DNA of 64,000 nucleotides from Planctomycetaceae bacterium (GCA_021732995.1 JAKFWA010000084.1:182237-246236), one strand, 5' to 3'; shown: positions 50,618 to 59,333, counted from the stretch's first letter. Notes: generated by a model not told the origin, from the sequence alone. Program-made: numbers and translations.

Positions 50618-51416
50618 TAATATGTATTTCCGCATCGTGAAAATCCTCACCTTCGCGGGCGGAAAATCATTGACGAACGCCACGGGATTCTTTTTTCTGC
50701 ACGATGATTTTCTCTACCTGATCACATCCCGACACGTGGTGATCCATCCCGCGGTTGGCCATTTCCCGGATTGCCTGCACGTCTCATTACACTCGAACGT
50801 CACGGATCTGCGACAAAGGAGCGAACTGTCGATCCCGCTGTACGTGGATGGCGTGCCGCGCTGGTATCAACACCCTGGCTGCGAGGACGCCGACCTCGTC
50901 GCAGTCGCGATCAATGACCCGAACGTCCTCAGTGGCCACGTCGTTGTCCCATTCCGCAGCGACGACATTTTGAGCCAGAACGAGATTCTCCCCTTGGGGC
51001 AGGATGTCCTGATCCTCGGATTTCCATTGGGGTTTCACGACACGGTGCACAATCTCCCCATTGTCCGCAGGGCAACGATTGCCAGCTCATTTCCGCATCC
51101 CTTCAAGGGCGAACCCTACTTCCTCACAGATGCGACGCTGCACCGTGGTATGAGCGGATCCCCCGTCATCGCCCGGATTCATGGTGATTGCGAGCCGAAC
51201 GACGCAGGTGGTTCCAAATGGCGTTTGCTGGGCATTCACGCTTCTGCATTGGACGTCTCTGATCGTGATCCTGTTCAGGACGAACGATTGGCGCTCAACA
51301 CGGCTTGGTACGCCACCCTGATCACCGAGATGCTTCCGGATCGCTCTGTTGCCACCTCAGGAGGTCGTCGAAACGCAAATTCCAATCCGAGTGTAAATGG
51401 AGTCAATGTATTATGA
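50595..51416 (+). CDS. Trypsin-like serine protease, cytoplasmic
   Basis: GTG 50595 has GGAGG five nt upstream and overlaps the flotillin 3' end; the upstream frame to 50532 is not needed. 273 residues, no signal peptide or membrane segment. The chymotrypsin-fold triad is visible: His in LITSRHVVIHP, Asp in CEDADLVAVAI, Ser in LHRGMSGSPVIA. It resembles trypsin-like peptidases without a PDZ domain. Overlaps the next gene by ATGA. Placed between FloA and the bicarbonate-type transporter, it may act on membrane-associated substrates, which is an inference from position only. Confidence 0.85.
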   Translation: MSQPSGVDNMYFRIVKILTFAGGKSLTNATGFFFLHDDFLYLITSRHVVIHPAVGHFPDCLHVSLHSNVTDLRQRSELSIPLYVDGVPRWYQHPGCEDADLVAVAINDPNVLSGHVVVPFRSDDILSQNEILPLGQDVLILGFPLGFHDTVHNLPIVRRATIASSFPHPFKGEPYFLTDATLHRGMSGSPVIARIHGDCEPNDAGGSKWRLLGIHASALDVSDRDPVQDERLALNTAWYATLITEMLPDRSVATSGGRRNANSNPSVNGVNVL

Positions 51417-53650
51417 CCTCCGCTCCCGCTATGCCGACATTCTTGCGCGACCTCTCCGCAGGTCTCGTCGTTTTTCTTGTCGCACTGCCGCTATGTCTGG
51501 GAGTGGCATTGGCCTCCAACGCTCCGTTGTTCGCCGGCCTGGTGGCTGGGATCATCGGTGGCATTCTGGTCGGGCTGTTGAGCGGATCTCAGACGAGTGT
51601 CAGCGGCCCCGCCGCCGGATTGACGGCTATCGTAGCGGCTCAGATTGCTGAGCTCGGATCCTTTCAGACATTGCAACTGGCGTTAGTGATCGCGGGAGTG
51701 ATGCAACTCGGATTAGGAATCGCTCGAGTTGGCTTTCTTGCTGCCTTCTTCCCCTCCAGCGTGATCAAGGGGCTGCTGGCCGCGATCGGCGTCATCCTGA
51801 TTCTCAAGCAGATTCCGCATGTCGTCGGTCATGACACCGTCACTGTGAGTGACTTGGCGTTCCAGCAAGCAGACAACGAAAATACATTCTCGGAACTCCT
51901 TCAAGTGTTCGGGGATCTTCACGTCGGCGCTGCGGTGATCGGTGTGCTTTCGATCGCGGTACTGGTGGTCTGGGAACGCTGGAAACCCCTGAAAACATCG
52001 GGCTTTCCTGCTCCCCTCATCGTCGTGTTATTAGGTGTTGGAATCGCTCAACTATTCCAGCACTTGGGAGAACCGTGGTTTATTGGACCGACTCACTTGG
52101 TAAGGGTTCCGGTGGCGGACAGCCTTTCCGGCTTCATCGGATTCTTTGAGTGGCCGGATTTTTCCCAGTGGCTGAACCCAGCAGTCTATTCCGCGGCAGC
52201 AACGATCGCGGTTGTCGCCTCATTGGAAACACTGCTGAACCTGGAAGCGGTCGACAAGCTCGATCCCCAGCAGCGAACGTCTCCGCCAAGTCGTGAACTT
52301 CTGGCTCAAGGTGTTGGGAACGTGGTCTGTGGGCTGGTGGGAGGGCTGCCAATTACAGCGGTCGTCGTTCGCGGTTCCGTGAACGTCAATGCGGGGGCTC
52401 GGACGAAACTGTCAGCGATCCTGCATGGAGTATTCCTCCTGGTCTGCGTTGCATTCCTGCCCGGCTGGCTGAATGCGATTCCACTCTCTTGCTTGGCGGC
52501 GATCTTGCTGGTCACGGGATTCAAATTGGTCAGTCCCGCGCTGGTGCGGCGGATATGGGGTGCGGGATGGCCCCAATTCATCCCGTTTACCGCGACTGTA
52601 GTCGCCATCGTTTTCAGCGATCTGCTCTCGGGCGTCCTGATCGGCTTGGCAGTAGCACTCGGGTTCATTCTCACCAGTAGTATGCGCCGTCCGCTTCGCT
52701 TGATTATGGAAAAACACCTGCGCGGAGACGTTCTTCATATTGAACTGGCCGACCAGGTCAGCTTTCTCAATCGGGGAGCCCTGATTCAAACGCTTGATGC
52801 TGTTCCAAGAGGCGGGCATGTGCTGCTTGATGGCCGACGCACGGATTACATCGATCCCGATCTTCTCAGCCTGATTCGAGATTTCAAAGACGAAACTGCC
52901 CCGGCTCGCGGAGTGAAGGTCAGCCTGCTGGGGTTTCAGGAGAAGTATCATCTTGAGGATCAGACCCGCTACGTGGTGCACTCCACCCACGACCTCCAGG
53001 CGAGACTCACTCCGGAGCAAGTTCTCCAGGTTCTGCAGGATGGACATGCGCGTTTCCGCTCCGGTAGGCGACTGACCCGCGACTTAGGGCGCCAGGTGAC
53101 CGACACATCGGCGGGACAGCATCCCCTGGCCATTGTGGTCAGTTGCATTGACTCACGAACCCCCGCCGAACTGATCTTCGACTTGGGAGTGGGGGATATT
53201 TTTAGCGTCCGCATCGCCGGAAACATCACCAGTCGGAAGGTTCTGGGGAGTATCGAATACGGATGCGCTGTGGCCGGCGCAAAGCTGGTTGTAGTAATGG
53301 GACATACGCGCTGCGGTGCTGTCAGCGCAGCCGTTGACCTCATTGGCTCTGGTGAGGCTGCGAACCTGGCCACCGGCTGCCAGCACTTGAGTTACATCAT
53401 CGAGGAGATTCAGCAGTCAATCGACCGAGATTCAGCCCAGAGAATTCAGCAGATGACACCCGCCGAGAGGGAGTCCTTTGTCGATACTGTGGCGCGGCGC
53501 AACGTGGCTCGCTCAGTCCAGACGATGCTCCAGCAGAGCCAAACCCTCAGCGACCTGGAGCACGACGGTCGAGTCCTTTTCGTAGCAGCGATGTACAACA
53601 TCGCCACCGGCGATATCCAGTTCGATCCCGAGAAAGACTGGACGCCTTAA
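51413..53650 (+). CDS. SulP transporter-STAS-beta carbonic anhydrase fusion
   Basis: 745 residues from ATG 51413 (overlaps the protease stop). Residues ~1-430 have ten or more membrane helices of the SulP family (DLSAGLVVFLVALPLCLGVALAS, SVIKGLLAAIGVILILKQIPH, NVVCGLVGGLPITAVVVRGSVNV). Residues ~450-545 are a STAS-like domain (FLNRGALIQTLDAVPRGGHVLLDG, YIDPDLLSLIRDF). Residues ~570-745 are a beta-class carbonic anhydrase with zinc ligands Cys578, His631 and Cys634 and Asp580-Arg582 in CIDSR (also GHTRCGAV). SulP-CA fusions are thought to import bicarbonate and interconvert it with CO2 at the membrane. End of the kinase/FloA/protease operon. Confidence 0.95.
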   Translation: MTSAPAMPTFLRDLSAGLVVFLVALPLCLGVALASNAPLFAGLVAGIIGGILVGLLSGSQTSVSGPAAGLTAIVAAQIAELGSFQTLQLALVIAGVMQLGLGIARVGFLAAFFPSSVIKGLLAAIGVILILKQIPHVVGHDTVTVSDLAFQQADNENTFSELLQVFGDLHVGAAVIGVLSIAVLVVWERWKPLKTSGFPAPLIVVLLGVGIAQLFQHLGEPWFIGPTHLVRVPVADSLSGFIGFFEWPDFSQWLNPAVYSAAATIAVVASLETLLNLEAVDKLDPQQRTSPPSRELLAQGVGNVVCGLVGGLPITAVVVRGSVNVNAGARTKLSAILHGVFLLVCVAFLPGWLNAIPLSCLAAILLVTGFKLVSPALVRRIWGAGWPQFIPFTATVVAIVFSDLLSGVLIGLAVALGFILTSSMRRPLRLIMEKHLRGDVLHIELADQVSFLNRGALIQTLDAVPRGGHVLLDGRRTDYIDPDLLSLIRDFKDETAPARGVKVSLLGFQEKYHLEDQTRYVVHSTHDLQARLTPEQVLQVLQDGHARFRSGRRLTRDLGRQVTDTSAGQHPLAIVVSCIDSRTPAELIFDLGVGDIFSVRIAGNITSRKVLGSIEYGCAVAGAKLVVVMGHTRCGAVSAAVDLIGSGEAANLATGCQHLSYIIEEIQQSIDRDSAQRIQQMTPAERESFVDTVARRNVARSVQTMLQQSQTLSDLEHDGRVLFVAAMYNIATGDIQFDPEKDWTP

Positions 53651-53664
53651 GATCGGAAGGCTAC

Positions 53665-54099
53665 TCAGCACCGCGTGCTTGCCCACAAACCGCAGAGCTC
53701 GTTGAGCTCAGTCTCGACTAGACCCCAGCAGATTCGCGCAAGGACCACTAATGGTTCATGCACAGCATGCAGGCGGAGATGTCCCATGCACAATATCCAA
53801 CCATCAACGCATTGACATTTCCAAGCCCGAATCGAGCCGTCCATTCCCGAGATGGAATGGTCCTCCACGTCATGCAGCGCCCCGAACACCTGCTCCCACG
53901 TCTCGCGACTACACACAAAGAACAACGCCTGGATGTTTATACGGCAGCTCTGATCGTCATTAGCGGCGTCCAATGGCGTCGAGAAGTCCGCCCCCAGAAT
54001 CCGTAAAGCTTGAATGAAATCTGCATGACTTCCTTGTCTGTCAGGAACGATCCCCACCCGAGCCTGGGAGACCGCTAAAGCGCTTTCGACATAGTTCAT
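53665..54099 (-). CDS. Hypothetical protein, 144 residues
   Basis: Start ATG 54099 with GGAGG four nt upstream; frame further upstream overlaps the DUF2294 gene and is not coding. Begins NYVESALAVSQARVGIVPDR, then FIQALRILGADFSTPLDAAND, CVDGWILCMGHLRL, ELNELCGLWASTRC. Cys-rich at the end (seven or more Cys). No family recognised. It lies 31 bases behind the MpsC-type gene on the same strand and converges with the SulP-CA gene. Confidence 0.62.
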   Translation of the reverse strand: MNYVESALAVSQARVGIVPDRQGSHADFIQALRILGADFSTPLDAANDDQSCRINIQALFFVCSRETWEQVFGALHDVEDHSISGMDGSIRAWKCQCVDGWILCMGHLRLHAVHEPLVVLARICWGLVETELNELCGLWASTRC

Positions 54100-54130
54100 C
54101 GGGCCTCCCTGCAAAGGGAAACGATGCGGC

Positions 54131-54598
54131 TTAGCTCTCACCGCCCACATCATCTTCCTTTCTATCATGTGAAGGATCAATCCACGTTGACTCCGTACCG
54201 GATTCGCTCCCGGTACTTGAGACACCGCTTTCCGCCAACCGAAAGACCTGCACCACTGTGCCCGACGGCATGGCAACCTCGGAGGTTGCGTCCACAACCG
54301 CAACCCCTGTAATTGCCTTGATTTCTCTCCATAGCGGCACACTGGAAACGGAGAAGAGCTGGCGATGAAGCTCACGGAGCGAAGCAGCGCCGGATACCGT
54401 TTTTGCCAGTTCCATCTCCGCTGGCGACAGTACTCCACGAAGCGTGACCACCAGTGCGTCGTCGACCAACGACGCATTCACCGAGGTTGGCAACCGACCG
54501 GTCCGATGCATTTCGAACTGTCGCACAGCCTCCGCCAACTGTCTGTCCACTCCGAGCGCTTCGGGAACATTGCCCAGTTTGGTCTGCGATCCAGCCAT
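54131..54598 (-). CDS. MpsC-family (DUF2294) protein
   Basis: Start ATG 54598 (GGAGG upstream in the coding direction). 155 residues: EALGVDRQLAEAVRQFEMHRTGRLPTSVN, DDALVVTLRGVLSPAEMELAK, LRELHRQLFSVSSVPLWREIKAITGVAVVD, SGTVVQVFRLAE, then a Ser/Glu/Asp-rich tail. This is the second variety of the domain in this window (with 60584-60973): it has LHRQLFS and a Val-rich end rather than the SLHHDIST end. The family was renamed from DUF2294 after S. aureus MpsC, part of a cation-linked bicarbonate/membrane-potential system; the role here is unknown. Neighbour to a bicarbonate-type SulP-CA gene. Confidence 0.8.
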   Translation of the reverse strand: MAGSQTKLGNVPEALGVDRQLAEAVRQFEMHRTGRLPTSVNASLVDDALVVTLRGVLSPAEMELAKTVSGAASLRELHRQLFSVSSVPLWREIKAITGVAVVDATSEVAMPSGTVVQVFRLAESGVSSTGSESGTESTWIDPSHDRKEDDVGGES

Positions 54599-54750
54599 AG
54601 CCGGCCTCCCTGCTTGCGGTACCTCGCGGCCTTGAGAACACAAAACGCCAAGACCTGCGTCTAACCTAAAGACAGCAACGACACCGCATAGCAACATCTA
54701 TGAGGCTGAGCCCGGTGCTACTTTTTTACCGCGTTACGCGAGTAGCAAAG

Positions 54751-54945
54751 CTACTCGCTCGCACGAGATTCGAGCTCTTTAACAGCCAGCTCGCGTGATT
54801 TCTGCCAGCCCCTGGGGGCCTTCTTGTGATTGGCCATCTGGTCCATCTGCTCGCAGGCTGCGATCCAATCGCGAAGTTGAGCAATCGACATGTCACAGAG
54901 AGCCAAACCACGCAAAGCCTGCTGAGATTTCGTCAATGGATCCAC
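54751..54945 (-). CDS. Small hypothetical protein (64 residues)
   Basis: GTG 54945 has AGGAG six nt upstream and is the best start; another GTG at 54960 opens the same frame. DPLTKSQQALRGLALCDMSI, AQLRDWIAACEQMDQM, APRGWQKSRELAVKELESR: a soluble helical protein of unknown function. Part of the minus-strand stress-gene series. Confidence 0.7.
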   Translation of the reverse strand: MDPLTKSQQALRGLALCDMSIAQLRDWIAACEQMDQMANHKKAPRGWQKSRELAVKELESRASE

Positions 54946-55027
54946 GCTGAACTCCTGCACGATTGAAAAGTCGCCCAGAGAATGCAGGCGTGGATTGAGC
55001 TTACTGCAATCGCAGGCAAGCTGTTAC

Positions 55028-55240
55028 TCACACGGGAGTCTGGAGCTTCTGGGCAAAATCATCGACCTTTTTTTCGGCAACTTCCTTCTCATACCCATAT
55101 CGCTTCTGCAGGAATTCGGCCAGTTGTTTACGCCTTCCGGCGATTGTGACCAGGTCTTCCGGGCTGAGCTTCCCCCAGGTCGAGTGAATTTCTCGAGTGA
55201 CCTGCGGCCAGTTGTGTTTGATCTGATCCCAGTTCATCAT
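55028..55240 (-). CDS. CsbD-family stress protein
   Basis: 70 residues matching the CsbD pattern: NWDQIKHNWPQVTREIHSTWGKL, SPEDLVTIAGRRKQLAEFLQ, RYGYEKEVAEKKVDDFAQ. CsbD proteins are small, hydrophilic and induced by general stress in Bacillus; their molecular activity is unclear. A TATAGAT hexamer lies about 20 nt ahead of the start. A second CsbD is at 58670-58885. Confidence 0.92.
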   Translation of the reverse strand: MMNWDQIKHNWPQVTREIHSTWGKLSPEDLVTIAGRRKQLAEFLQKRYGYEKEVAEKKVDDFAQKLQTPV

Positions 55241-55297
55241 GAAAATATCCTATCTATATCAGCACATATTCTTGGGCGTTGCGGTTGCGGGCGGTCA

Positions 55298-55459
55298 TCA
55301 GATGCGAATGTAGCCCAGCAGGACCAGAATGAGCAGAATCAGCAGCACAGTGCCCAATCCACCACTCCGGGAGTAGCTCCAGTTTCGACTATGCGGCCAG
55401 ACCGGCATTACACCGAAGAGCATCAGCAGTAAGACAACGATCAGAATTGTTGAAAGCAT
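55298..55459 (-). CDS. DUF3309 small membrane protein (53 residues)
   Basis: ATG 55459 with AGGAG ten nt upstream. The sequence MLSTILIVVLLLMLFGVMPV is a membrane helix, followed by WPHSRNWSYSRSGGLG and a second helix ending LLGYIRI. This is the classic DUF3309 pattern (two helices with WPHS and a Gly-rich turn). Function unknown; often next to CsbD and other stress genes, as here. Confidence 0.85.
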   Translation of the reverse strand: MLSTILIVVLLLMLFGVMPVWPHSRNWSYSRSGGLGTVLLILLILVLLGYIRI

Positions 55460-55741
55460 GAAAGTCCCAGCTCCTGATCAGATTCAGCCTGATCGTCTCG
55501 CATCACTAGATGCGATTGTGTGTTATTCGTGCGGACCATGCTTATTGCACATCGCCACGCCACAATTGAACTGCCTTTCGAGAACACAAAATCACCACCG
55601 CCGAATCTGAATGACGCCTGATTCGCCCAGATCGCCTCACACTTGTGAGAAGGGGCAAGGAACAGGATGAGCCCATCGAATCTGGTCTGCATCCGATGGG
55701 CTATCACGCAGATAGTTGACGATGACATCAGCGCGGTGGCA

Positions 55742-56059
55742 TTAGCTCGCGATGGTGAACTCAGCGTTCTTACAGATCGCTTCGATACCCGTCGCCACGT
55801 TACGGTCATCCTTCTTCGTGGTGACTCGGATCTTATTGCCGGCCTTCAGGTCCTCTGGCTTGCAGGCAGTTCCGTCGCAGGTGACCTTGGCGTCCTGTTC
55901 CAGGGTATGGGAGTACTCCTTGCCACCTTCACTCTTCATAACCAGCTTGTTGCCAGCGACGCTGACCAGCTTTCCATCGAAAAAGCTCTTCACACCTTCC
56001 GCCTTCTGAACTTCTCCACTCTTGGCGGCAACTGGCTGTGCTTCGGTTACGTTGGACAT
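55742..56059 (-). CDS. Conserved hypothetical protein (105 residues)
   Basis: MSNVTEAQPVAAKSGEVQKA at the N-terminus, then a compact beta domain: FDGKLVSVAGNKLVMKSEGGKEYSH, DAKVTCDGTACKPEDLKAG, KIRVTTKKDDRNVATGIEAI. This resembles OB-like DUF5666-type small proteins; two Cys in CDGTAC could pair. No signal peptide. Function unknown. Confidence 0.75.
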   Translation of the reverse strand: MSNVTEAQPVAAKSGEVQKAEGVKSFFDGKLVSVAGNKLVMKSEGGKEYSHTLEQDAKVTCDGTACKPEDLKAGNKIRVTTKKDDRNVATGIEAICKNAEFTIAS

Positions 56060-56328
56060 AGCAATCTACTTTCCATGCGAGAGACCCGGCCTTTCTAATA
56101 GGGGCAACATGCCTCCATCTCCTCCACTCCTGAGAGCGAGAGGTTTGTCGGGCCGAGCTGACGTGCTGCTGATTTGCCTGAACGAACCAGCCGTTCGGCA
56201 CGCCTCGAAGTGATCGAGATTCTCTGTTTGATACTGCCGCACCATCACTCAGATGAAATCTGGCAGTGCGGTATCGACCAGAGAACCCCGCGCTGTTCAT
56301 TAAGAAGGACCCGACTATCACCGGTTCG

Positions 56329-56817
56329 CTACCGACTCACGCGTGCTGCCACACTATTCACCAATCCGACAAGTGCGCTTACTGTCGCAGTTCTCAGTTG
56401 ATACCACGGCGAACCCGCAGAACTTTCGATTTGTGTTGACAACCTGGCGCGATTGGCCGTCAGTGAATCGCAGAGCCGTTTCCCGTTTCGATGGATCGAA
56501 TGGTTGTTGGATGAGTCAGGTGATGGTCTCGCGCCGCTAGGCTTCGCAGGTCCATCCAGAAACTCGGCCGCCAGGTAGCCCACAGCGACCGCTCCGCCGA
56601 GAATCAGCCACGGATGCTTCTCCATTTGCTGCTTGAGATCAAAGGCGTTGCTGACGGATTGCACGGCGTCTTGAACAGATCCCACTGTGGCATTGACCGC
56701 GCTCCGGGTGGCCTGCACGGTTTCGGAGAAACGGTGCTCAAGCGAGGCCAGTTCCCTTGAGAGCTGCGGCGTAGCTTCAGCCACCTGTGGTTGAACTACT
56801 TCGGGGGTATCATTCAT
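56329..56817 (-). CDS. DUF883-like membrane-anchored protein
   Basis: 162 residues from ATG 56817. A helical, Ala/Ser-rich first part (SLEHRFSETVQATRSAVNAT, VGSVQDAVQSVSNAFDL) is followed by QQMEKHPWLILGGAVAVGYLA, a pattern like ElaB/YqjD (DUF883), which bind ribosomes at the membrane. An unusual C-terminal extension (~60 residues) follows and ends SALVGLVNSVAARVSR. Confidence 0.75.
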   Translation of the reverse strand: MNDTPEVVQPQVAEATPQLSRELASLEHRFSETVQATRSAVNATVGSVQDAVQSVSNAFDLKQQMEKHPWLILGGAVAVGYLAAEFLDGPAKPSGARPSPDSSNNHSIHRNGKRLCDSLTANRARLSTQIESSAGSPWYQLRTATVSALVGLVNSVAARVSR

Positions 56818-57227
56818 GTCACTTTTCCCATTGGCGGCGCCGTAACCAAACTCGGCCATGTCTGGATGGATCAAAAAGGAGTTGACCGCGATCAGTCATT
56901 TCTCCGCCATTGGTGGCGACCGCCGCGGCCATCACTGGATAGGACCTCCAATACGGTTACCCACCAAGCCAACCCCCGCCGCGATGCCGTAGAACTCTGT
57001 GGATCAGCGAGCGTCAGACAACATGCGATACCAGCCGGAAATAACTGTTCGACGCCGCAAGCAGAATCGCTTCTGTGTTGCCACGTTGGCCCCGTTTCAT
57101 TTCGAACTAACGTCACATCAGATCAAACTACTACTGCTCGACGAGATACTGCAGTTTGCGAAGAATGCCGGTGACCAGTGGTGCTGCAAACTGGGCCGGT
57201 AGATCTGTGATGTCGAAAGACATTGGC
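56818..57227. other. Gap between the two DUF883-like genes
   Basis: On the minus strand a 30-residue frame (57131-57223) begins five bases after the upstream gene's stop, and further on a frame without start codon reads YGIAAGVGLVGNRIGGPIQ. These may be pieces of an eroded small membrane-protein gene. Confidence 0.4.
57131..57223 (-). CDS. Possible 30-residue peptide
   Basis: ATG 57223 starts five bases behind the neighbouring gene's stop. The product MSFDITDLPAQFAAPLVTGI continues LRKLQYLVEQ before two stops. Amphipathic, no ribosome site of note, so it could be a truncated start of a lost gene. Confidence 0.22.
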   Translation of the reverse strand: MSFDITDLPAQFAAPLVTGILRKLQYLVEQ

Positions 57228-57653
57228 TCAAGCCTTCAATTTGCGGCCTACAAACCAGCCCAAGCCCATCGCAATGCAGATCGCCGGAATCGGGTTCCGT
57301 CGAATCATCTTCGCGAAGTCCTCAACCATTCCCGTCAACTTTGCATCTTCGAGGTACTCACCGCCGCCTCTCACAGTTTCAGCAACGGCTTCAGACGCCG
57401 CGGCCAACGCTCCCGTTCTGGGGGCATTGTTCCTGAAGCGTGCTCCCATCTCCTGGATTCGTACGCCCGCATTGGCAGCGAGTTCATCCGCCTTTTCGCT
57501 CACATTGCAGGCCGCTTGCTCAACCATTTCACTGACTGCGCTGCTGGCATGACTCGCCATCTGGCCGACGTTGCCAGCCGCCTCTTTCCCTTTCTCAGCG
57601 GCTTGCTTCCATTCTTCGGTGTCAACGGCTGGAGTGATTATTGTTCGCGACAT
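57228..57653 (-). CDS. DUF883-like membrane-anchored protein
   Basis: ATG 57653 has AGGA seven nt upstream; the frame before it is not coding. 141 residues: AEKGKEAAGNVGQMASHASS, AVSEMVEQAACNVSEKADEL helices, then MVEDFAKMIRRNPIPAICIAMGLGWFVGRKL, the C-terminal GxxxGxxxGRx-type hydrophobic helix of DUF883 proteins. Likely inner-membrane stress protein. Confidence 0.8.
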   Translation of the reverse strand: MSRTIITPAVDTEEWKQAAEKGKEAAGNVGQMASHASSAVSEMVEQAACNVSEKADELAANAGVRIQEMGARFRNNAPRTGALAAASEAVAETVRGGGEYLEDAKLTGMVEDFAKMIRRNPIPAICIAMGLGWFVGRKLKA

Positions 57654-57727
57654 ATTTGATTCCTGTTGCTGCGTGTTTCCGGACCATCCGACATTGACGA
57701 ACGGCATCTGCCAGGATGCGGCAATGC

Positions 57728-57916
57728 TTATGGCGTTGCCGCTGGGGGATTCTTGCCAGTCGTTTTGACTTCTTTTTCCGAAGTGATCGTCGTCGTTCCG
57801 CCTGGACCGTCGATTCTCGTCTCTTCTTTGACGGACGACTTGGACTTCTCGGAACATCCGACGATGACTGTTGAGGCCAGGCTGGCAAGCAGCATGGCTG
57901 CAATAACTGATTTCAT
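57728..57916 (-). CDS. Small lipoprotein (62 residues)
   Basis: A signal peptide KSVIAAMLLASLASTVIVG with lipobox ending at Cys21, then a Ser/Lys/Thr-rich tail (SEKSKSSVKEETRIDGPGG). Membrane-anchored periplasmic lipoprotein of unknown role. Confidence 0.8.
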   Translation of the reverse strand: MKSVIAAMLLASLASTVIVGCSEKSKSSVKEETRIDGPGGTTTITSEKEVKTTGKNPPAATP

Positions 57917-57984
57917 AATATACTCATTTCAATTGAGCACTGCGCGGGCGGTCCAAACTACTGATGACCGCAATATTTTACTGA

Positions 57985-58539
57985 CTATGATTGCACCTGT
58001 GTCGCATGCGGATTGCCTCCCAGGGCAGAAGCCAAGGCGCCTTCAACACTCCACCCTGTTGGCCCTGAGTTGCCACGGGGCACCGGAATGCCCAGCGCGG
58101 ACGCTAATGCGATCTGATGATCCTGCTCTTGCACGAGGATATCTCGCACCTGTTCGGCCAAGGCGTATTCACCTAAAGCTTCGCACTGACGAACTCGCTT
58201 CCGGTAGCGTGTGATCGTCTCGGTTTTGTTCTCCAGATCAAACCGCAACATGTCCGTTACCTCGGACGACGTCTGGACGGGTTTCGCGACCGCAAGCGGC
58301 ATGCCGCCCAGGTAATCAATCTGGCCGGCAATGATGAGGGCATGCGACAGTGCCTCCGCTGCATGCAGCTCCAACTCGGCGGCAATATTCATATACTGCG
58401 GCCCCTTCAAGGCCTGCGAGTAGACGACAGCGGAGACGATCGCTTGATATTCACCCGCGAGATCTTCGTTCAGAAGAGCGATTAGCTCTTCGTGGGTCAC
58501 GTCCTGGACGTGGTTGCTTGACATTGTGTCCATCATCAT
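57985..58539 (-). CDS. Ferritin-like (bacterioferritin-type) protein
   Basis: Several ATGs (58539, 58536, 58533) follow an AGGA; I use 58539. About 184 residues of a four-helix bundle: LLNEDLAGEYQAIVSAVVY (Glu), AAELELHAAEALSHALII (ExxH), DLENKTETITRYRKRVRQC (Glu) and ILVQEQDHQIALAS (ExxH). The paired Glu and ExxH motifs are di-iron ligands. Related to bacterioferritin and Dps-like iron stores. The C-terminal 30 residues are a Gly/Pro-rich tail. Stands within the stress-gene series. Confidence 0.87.
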   Translation of the reverse strand: MMMDTMSSNHVQDVTHEELIALLNEDLAGEYQAIVSAVVYSQALKGPQYMNIAAELELHAAEALSHALIIAGQIDYLGGMPLAVAKPVQTSSEVTDMLRFDLENKTETITRYRKRVRQCEALGEYALAEQVRDILVQEQDHQIALASALGIPVPRGNSGPTGWSVEGALASALGGNPHATQVQS

Positions 58540-58669
58540 GTGTTCCTGCACGAGATCGCTGCAGAGGTTGAATTGTCGATAGTTGCAATCCGCGATAAGT
58601 GCTCTCAGCGGTCACCGTATCAAAGGACCGTGACTCGTAAGTCGATCGATCCCGATAGTGAGTAGTTTC

Positions 58670-58885
58670 CTACGGAGTAACGGGCGCCTTCACGTCGCGA
58701 ACGAACTCATCAAGTTCCTTCTCCGCTTGCTCTTTGGCGTAGCCGTAGTGTTTCTGGAGACAGCCCGCGAGTTGATCTCGCTTACCGGCGATAGTGGTGA
58801 GATCGTCGTCGGTGAGCTTGCCCCACTTCTCTTTGACCTGACCTGTCATCTCTTTCCAACTGCCTTGAACTTGATCCCAGTTCAT
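58670..58885 (-). CDS. CsbD-family stress protein
   Basis: 71 residues: NWDQVQGSWKEMTGQVKEKW, GKLTDDDLTTIAGKRDQLAG, HYGYAKEQAEKELDEFVRD. Canonical CsbD. AAGGAG is eight nt before the start. Paralogue of 55028-55240. Confidence 0.95.
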   Translation of the reverse strand: MNWDQVQGSWKEMTGQVKEKWGKLTDDDLTTIAGKRDQLAGCLQKHYGYAKEQAEKELDEFVRDVKAPVTP

Positions 58886-58983
58886 AGCCTGAACTCCTTA
58901 AAAGTAGCCGTCTCGGGACGGAATGACATCGCATCGTCACACGCTGAATACGGTCGTTGAATCGCCTGTAGCAAATCGACTTA

Positions 58984-59268
58984 TCAGCGCTGCCACTTCC
59001 TGGGATAGATGTAGGGATAAGCTGCTAGCAGCAGGCACGATCCCAGAATTGCAACGATCCAGCCGTACCAGTTGTGACTGGCAATAGAAAATGGCTCCGC
59101 AGATTGGCCCCACATTGCGGAATAGAGGAACCCGCCTACCAGCGCTCCGCAAATACCAAGTATTACGGTCATGGGCAGACTCAAAGTCTGCCGACCGGGA
59201 ATCAGAAAACGCGCGGCTAGCCCCACCACCAGGCCGCAGATAATCCAACTGACAGCACTTCCAATCAT
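58984..59268 (-). CDS. GlsB/YeaQ/YmgE-family membrane protein
   Basis: ATG 59268 has AGGGGG five nt upstream. 94 residues with three hydrophobic segments and Gly motifs: WIICGLVVGLAARFLIPGR, VILGICGALVGGFLYSAMWG, IVAILGSCLLLAAYPYIY. The family is called 'transglycosylase-associated' but is a small membrane protein tied to stress. Confidence 0.9.
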   Translation of the reverse strand: MIGSAVSWIICGLVVGLAARFLIPGRQTLSLPMTVILGICGALVGGFLYSAMWGQSAEPFSIASHNWYGWIVAILGSCLLLAAYPYIYPRKWQR

Positions 59269-59298
59269 GGCAACCCCCTGCATTCATTAAGAAACGTT

Positions 59299-59333
59299 GA
59301 GCGAGTGCCGGTAACAGTTACCAGCACTCGCTC
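59299..59333 (-). terminator. Terminator-like hairpin
   Basis: A 16-bp stem (one G-U pair) with a 3-nt loop, 17 nt past the stop of the minus-strand lipoprotein gene. No U-run follows, so it may be a weak terminator or a 3'-protecting hairpin. Confidence 0.6.
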
